Below are positions 61,008 to 64,000 of a stretch of 64,000 nt of DNA, piece by piece. The stretch is taken from contig JAGZHZ010000001.1 of the NCBI GenBank assembly GCA_018366495.1, positions 144,609 to 208,608 of the forward strand, in the 5' to 3' direction. This DNA comes from Clostridiales bacterium. GTDB taxonomy: Bacteria > Bacillota > Clostridia > Lachnospirales > Lachnospiraceae. Positions within the stretch are counted from its first letter, which is position 1. The number at the start of each line of letters is the position of its first letter. Made by a program: the position numbers and the translations under genes. The notes beneath the pieces were generated by a model, which saw nothing but the letters and a program-made list of their open reading frames with translations, was not told the DNA's origin and made no database searches.

Positions 61008-62057
61008 TTACGCTTTGATTGCCCATCGCATCTTTGTGGAACGGGCGCGTCCATTTTGGGCACATTCCTCCGCTGACGGACGAATCACATCACCGGCGAT
61101 TTCTTTATAGATGCCTTCCTTGTAAAACTGCTTAAATGCTTTTTTTACAAGGCGATCTTCTCCAGAATGAAATGTCAAAATTGCTGCCCTTCCGTTTGGC
61201 TTCAAAACATATGGCAATTTTTCCATAAATTCATACAACACTTCAAATTCACTGTTGACGTCAATGCGCAGTGCCTGAAACGTCCTCTGACATGATTTTT
61301 TTACTGCCTCTTTCTGTTCGGAGGAAGGCAGAAAAGACAGTGCTTTTTCAATCACATTTTTTAAGTCCGTTGTAGTCTCAATCTTTTTGCCGCTTTTCAA
61401 TGTAGAGATCACTGCTCTGGAAATCTCATCCGCATACGGTTCATCTGCATTTTCCAGCAGCATTCCATACAGCTCTTCCCTGGAAATCCTTTTTAATCTC
61501 TGTGCGGCGCTGATTCCCTTCTTAGGATTCATACGAAGATCAAGCGGTCCTTCTACTTTATAGGAAAACCCTCTCTCTGGATTATCAATCTGCATCGAGG
61601 AAACGCCAAGATCTGCCAGTACAAAGTCAAATTTTCCCACTTCTTCTGCTACTTTGTCAATGTCTCTGAAATTTTGCAGGCGCACAGTCAGAATTTCTTC
61701 ACCAAATCCCTGATTTTTTAATCTTTCCTTTGTTTTCTCAGATTCAATCGGATCCACATCCAGCGCATACAGATGTCCCTGCCCTTGCAGACATTTCAGC
61801 ATCTCTTTTGTATGACCTCCATATCCCAAAGTAGCGTCAAGCCCCTGCTGCCCTGGCTGAATCTGAAGAAATTCCAAAATTTCCTTTACCATGATCGAAA
61901 TGTGCATTCCGGCCGGGGTGCTTCCTTTGCTGATTACTTTTGCAATCGTGTCGCCATACTTTTCCGGCTGTAATTCTTTATATTTTTCTTCAAAGCGTCT
62001 GGGATGAGTTCCGGAATACCGTACTCTTCTCTTATGCTGTTTTTCCTGATTTTCCAT
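61008..62057 (-). CDS. rsmH: 16S rRNA m4C1402 methyltransferase RsmH (long, stand-alone form)
   Basis: 349 residues. HISIMVKEILEFLQIQPGQQ, LDATLGYGGHTKEML (SAM site), FDFVLADLGVSSMQID, RGFSYKVEGPLDLRMNP and FHSGEDRLVKKAF are RsmH motifs. The first 40-50 residues are a basic extension (QHKRRVRYSGTHPRRFEEKY) not found in usual RsmH of about 310. It is not in a division cluster with mraZ and ftsL, so it may be a paralogue of the canonical gene. Confidence 0.92.
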   Translation of the reverse strand: MENQEKQHKRRVRYSGTHPRRFEEKYKELQPEKYGDTIAKVISKGSTPAGMHISIMVKEILEFLQIQPGQQGLDATLGYGGHTKEMLKCLQGQGHLYALDVDPIESEKTKERLKNQGFGEEILTVRLQNFRDIDKVAEEVGKFDFVLADLGVSSMQIDNPERGFSYKVEGPLDLRMNPKKGISAAQRLKRISREELYGMLLENADEPYADEISRAVISTLKSGKKIETTTDLKNVIEKALSFLPSSEQKEAVKKSCQRTFQALRIDVNSEFEVLYEFMEKLPYVLKPNGRAAILTFHSGEDRLVKKAFKQFYKEGIYKEIAGDVIRPSAEECAQNGRARSTKMRWAIKA

Positions 62058-62341
62058 ATTATAACCTCATCTTTCTGTTTTCTTTTCATTGTACCAATCT
62101 TCTGCTATATTTTCCAGCCTTTTCACGCAGTACTTTCTTTGTCTTCCTCTCTTTCTGAATGTTTTCCAGAGTCTCAAACCCAAATTATTTCTCTTCTTGC
62201 CTTGCATTGACAAAATAGTTCCTATTATGATACGCTCTTTGTGTTGCTGGCAACAGCAGATAAAAAATATCAGAAAAGTCAAAAAATCTATGCCTTTTGC
62301 GTGAGAGGTCAATAAATTTACGATACAAGGAGGTTTTATCT

Positions 62342-63847
62342 ATGAATGAAACAGTGGCACAATTAAAAGAATACATGAAAAAATTCCAGCAGTATCAGAC
62401 GATCGAGTCTCTGCTTAGCTGGGATCTTTCGACTATGACACCTGAAAAAGGGATCGACTCTAAAACAGAGGCGCTCGGATATTTCTCCACAGAATCATTC
62501 CGTCTTGCTACATCGAAAGAATACGGCGAAATCTTAAAAGAGCTGTCTGCTCCGGAACAGTTTGATCAGCTTGACGATGCAATGAAAGTGACTGTCCGCC
62601 GTGAGTTGCGCGACTATGAGCGTTTTGTCCGTGTACCTGAAAAATTTTATACAGAATATGTGACACTCAAAGCACGTTCCCAAAAAGCATGGGAATCTGC
62701 AAAGAAAGCAAATGATTTTTCTATCTTTGCCCCATACCTTGACAAAGTCATTTCTATGACAAAACAGTACGTCCGCTATATGGAGCCGGATCAGAATCCA
62801 TATGAAGTACTTCTCGATTTGTTTGAAGAAGGAATGGACAGCGCCGCCATTGACCGGATTTTTGATGAACTGAAAGCCGGACTTCGTCCTCTTCTTGAAA
62901 AAATAAAAGCGTCCAAACAGCCTGATTTATCAGCGCTTCAGGGAAAGTATGATATCCAGGCTCAGAAAAAAGTCCAGGATATGCTTCTTTCCTATATCGG
63001 ATTTGATTTTACACGAGGAGCAACAGCAGAAAGCGAGCATCCATTCACCACTGAAATCGGTTCTGGCGATGTCCGTGTCACAAATCATTTCAAAGAAGAA
63101 GACCCGATTGCCGCAATATTCAGTGCAATCCATGAAGGCGGTCATGCTATCTTCGGTCAAAATATTGATCCTTCCTATGAAAATACAGCCGTCATGCAGG
63201 TGAATCTGATGGGGCTTCATGAAAGTCAGTCCCGTTTTTATGAAAACATTCTCGGACGCAATCCGAATTTCTGGTCACCTATCTATGATAAACTGGGAGA
63301 GCTGCTTCCAAAATTTAAAGAAATTCCATTCAATACTTTCTGTCAGGCAATCAATTATGTACAGCCAAGCCTGATCCGTGTTGATGCCGATGAAGTCACA
63401 TATTGTCTTCATATTATCCTGCGTTACGAAATCGAACGCGCCATTTTTAACGATGAAGTTACGACAAAAGAGCTTCCGCAGCTTTGGAATGATAAAATGG
63501 AAGAACTTTTAGGAATCCGCCCATCTTCTGATGCAGAAGGTATCCTGCAGGATATGCACTGGTCTGACGGTTCTTTCGGCTATTTCCCGTCTTATCTTCT
63601 CGGTTCTGTCTACGATGGTATGTTCCTGCAGCAAATTGAAAAGGAACTTGGAAGTATCGACGATCTCCTCGCACAGGGTAAGATTCTGGATATCACAAAA
63701 TGGCTCAATACAAATATTCACCAACATGGAAGTCTCTACACATCAAAGGAAGTGATCGAGCGTCTGTGCGGCAAGGAACTCTCTGCCCAGCCGCTTCTGG
63801 ATTACTTTAATAAAAAATACAGAAAAATTTATTCTTTCGGTGAATAA
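62342..63847 (+). CDS. M32-family metallocarboxypeptidase (Taq-type)
   Basis: 502 residues from ATG 62342, eight bases after AAGGAGG. The zinc site HEGGH (IFSAIHEGGHAIFGQ) is followed by the third ligand region NLMGLHESQSRFYENILGR; DMHWSDGSFGYFPSYLLGSV is also a family motif. It removes C-terminal amino acids with broad specificity in the cytosol. Single gene; a hairpin follows. Confidence 0.95.
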   Translation: MNETVAQLKEYMKKFQQYQTIESLLSWDLSTMTPEKGIDSKTEALGYFSTESFRLATSKEYGEILKELSAPEQFDQLDDAMKVTVRRELRDYERFVRVPEKFYTEYVTLKARSQKAWESAKKANDFSIFAPYLDKVISMTKQYVRYMEPDQNPYEVLLDLFEEGMDSAAIDRIFDELKAGLRPLLEKIKASKQPDLSALQGKYDIQAQKKVQDMLLSYIGFDFTRGATAESEHPFTTEIGSGDVRVTNHFKEEDPIAAIFSAIHEGGHAIFGQNIDPSYENTAVMQVNLMGLHESQSRFYENILGRNPNFWSPIYDKLGELLPKFKEIPFNTFCQAINYVQPSLIRVDADEVTYCLHIILRYEIERAIFNDEVTTKELPQLWNDKMEELLGIRPSSDAEGILQDMHWSDGSFGYFPSYLLGSVYDGMFLQQIEKELGSIDDLLAQGKILDITKWLNTNIHQHGSLYTSKEVIERLCGKELSAQPLLDYFNKKYRKIYSFGE

Positions 63848-63848
63848 A

Positions 63849-63893
63849 ACGGGCTTTCATCTCGGATATAAATAACCGAGAATTTCCGCCCGA
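63849..63893 (+). terminator. Hairpin downstream of the carboxypeptidase gene
   Basis: CGGGC and GCCCG outer arms and CTCGG/CCGAG inner arms form an interrupted stem-loop; no T run follows, so termination is likely but not certain. Confidence 0.5.
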
Positions 63894-63907
63894 AGTCTTA
63901 AATTGAT

Positions 63908-64000
63908 ATGCTACCCTCATATAGGACAATGAAATATAAAAGTCCTATGTGGGGGTATTTTCATGTCTAGAAAAAGTAAGATAAATCCAATAGAAAAGGT
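63908..64000 (+). mobile_element. Left end of an IS3-type element with the start of its OrfA
   Basis: TACCCTCATATAGGAC and GTCCTATGTGGGGGTA form an imperfect inverted repeat (about 63912-63959), followed by ATG at 63963 and MSRKSKINPIEK, the start of an IS3-type transposase OrfA. The frame runs off the window. Only the first 12 codons are visible, so the family call rests on this peptide and the terminal repeat. Confidence 0.65.

Overview
The window looks like a chromosomal piece of a low-GC, Gram-positive gut anaerobe of the Clostridia, most likely Lachnospiraceae. The evidence is AT-rich intergenic DNA, strong AGGAGG ribosome sites, rubrerythrin, flavin-dependent thymidylate synthase, the GGGtGRT/IscU-like pair, DUF3793/DUF2325/DUF5685 proteins, an ASKHA corrinoid-activator-type protein and oleate hydratase. 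Species-level assignment is not possible from sequence reading alone.

Layout. 1-3.96 kb is a mobile-element scar: an amidase gene cut at its HGG motif, a large serine recombinase, a tRNA-Glu, and decayed IS3 and IS200/IS605 remnants. 3.97-7.03 kb is a 47-repeat CRISPR array, followed by its leader and a complete type I-B operon on the minus strand (cas6-cas8-cas7-cas5-cas3-cas4-cas1-cas2, 15.55-7.34 kb). Cas8 carries an internal ribosome site that should yield Cas11. Upstream of cas6 sits the most interesting object in the window: two degenerate CRISPR repeats flanking an 18-nt pseudo-spacer. Its first 17 nt match a CCA-flanked site touching the -35 box of the cas promoter. This is the architecture of a CreR-type, crRNA-like autorepressor RNA, here with its own sigma-70 promoter.

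16-30 kb holds the GGGtGRT/IscU-like pair, a split ChrA transporter, an operon of DUF2325 and DUF3793 under a double-palindrome operator, a Bce-like ABC transporter with its two-component system, a metal-efflux module (ArsR regulator, P-type ATPase, separate HMA chaperone) and rubrerythrin. 30-45 kb holds rlmD, a DnaJ/DUF5685/membrane-protein cluster, an isochorismatase-family hydrolase, a heterodimeric ABC exporter with a divergent LysR regulator, a MerR gene next to a decayed target, and a thiol-redox cluster (thioredoxin, unusual thioredoxin reductase, CcdA, TlpA-like protein). ThyX and the ASKHA protein follow.

45-64 kb holds a MATE pump, glycerate kinase, UppP, TetR plus oleate hydratase, a purine-type permease, a radical SAM/SPASM enzyme divergent from a paralogue that has lost all its cluster cysteines, an MFS pump, an ECF S-component with a DUF4430 lipoprotein-like partner, RsmH, an M32 carboxypeptidase and the start of another IS3-type element at the right edge.

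Coordinates of starts were adjusted to ribosome-binding sites where these were visible. No database search was run; family names rest on recognised motifs.
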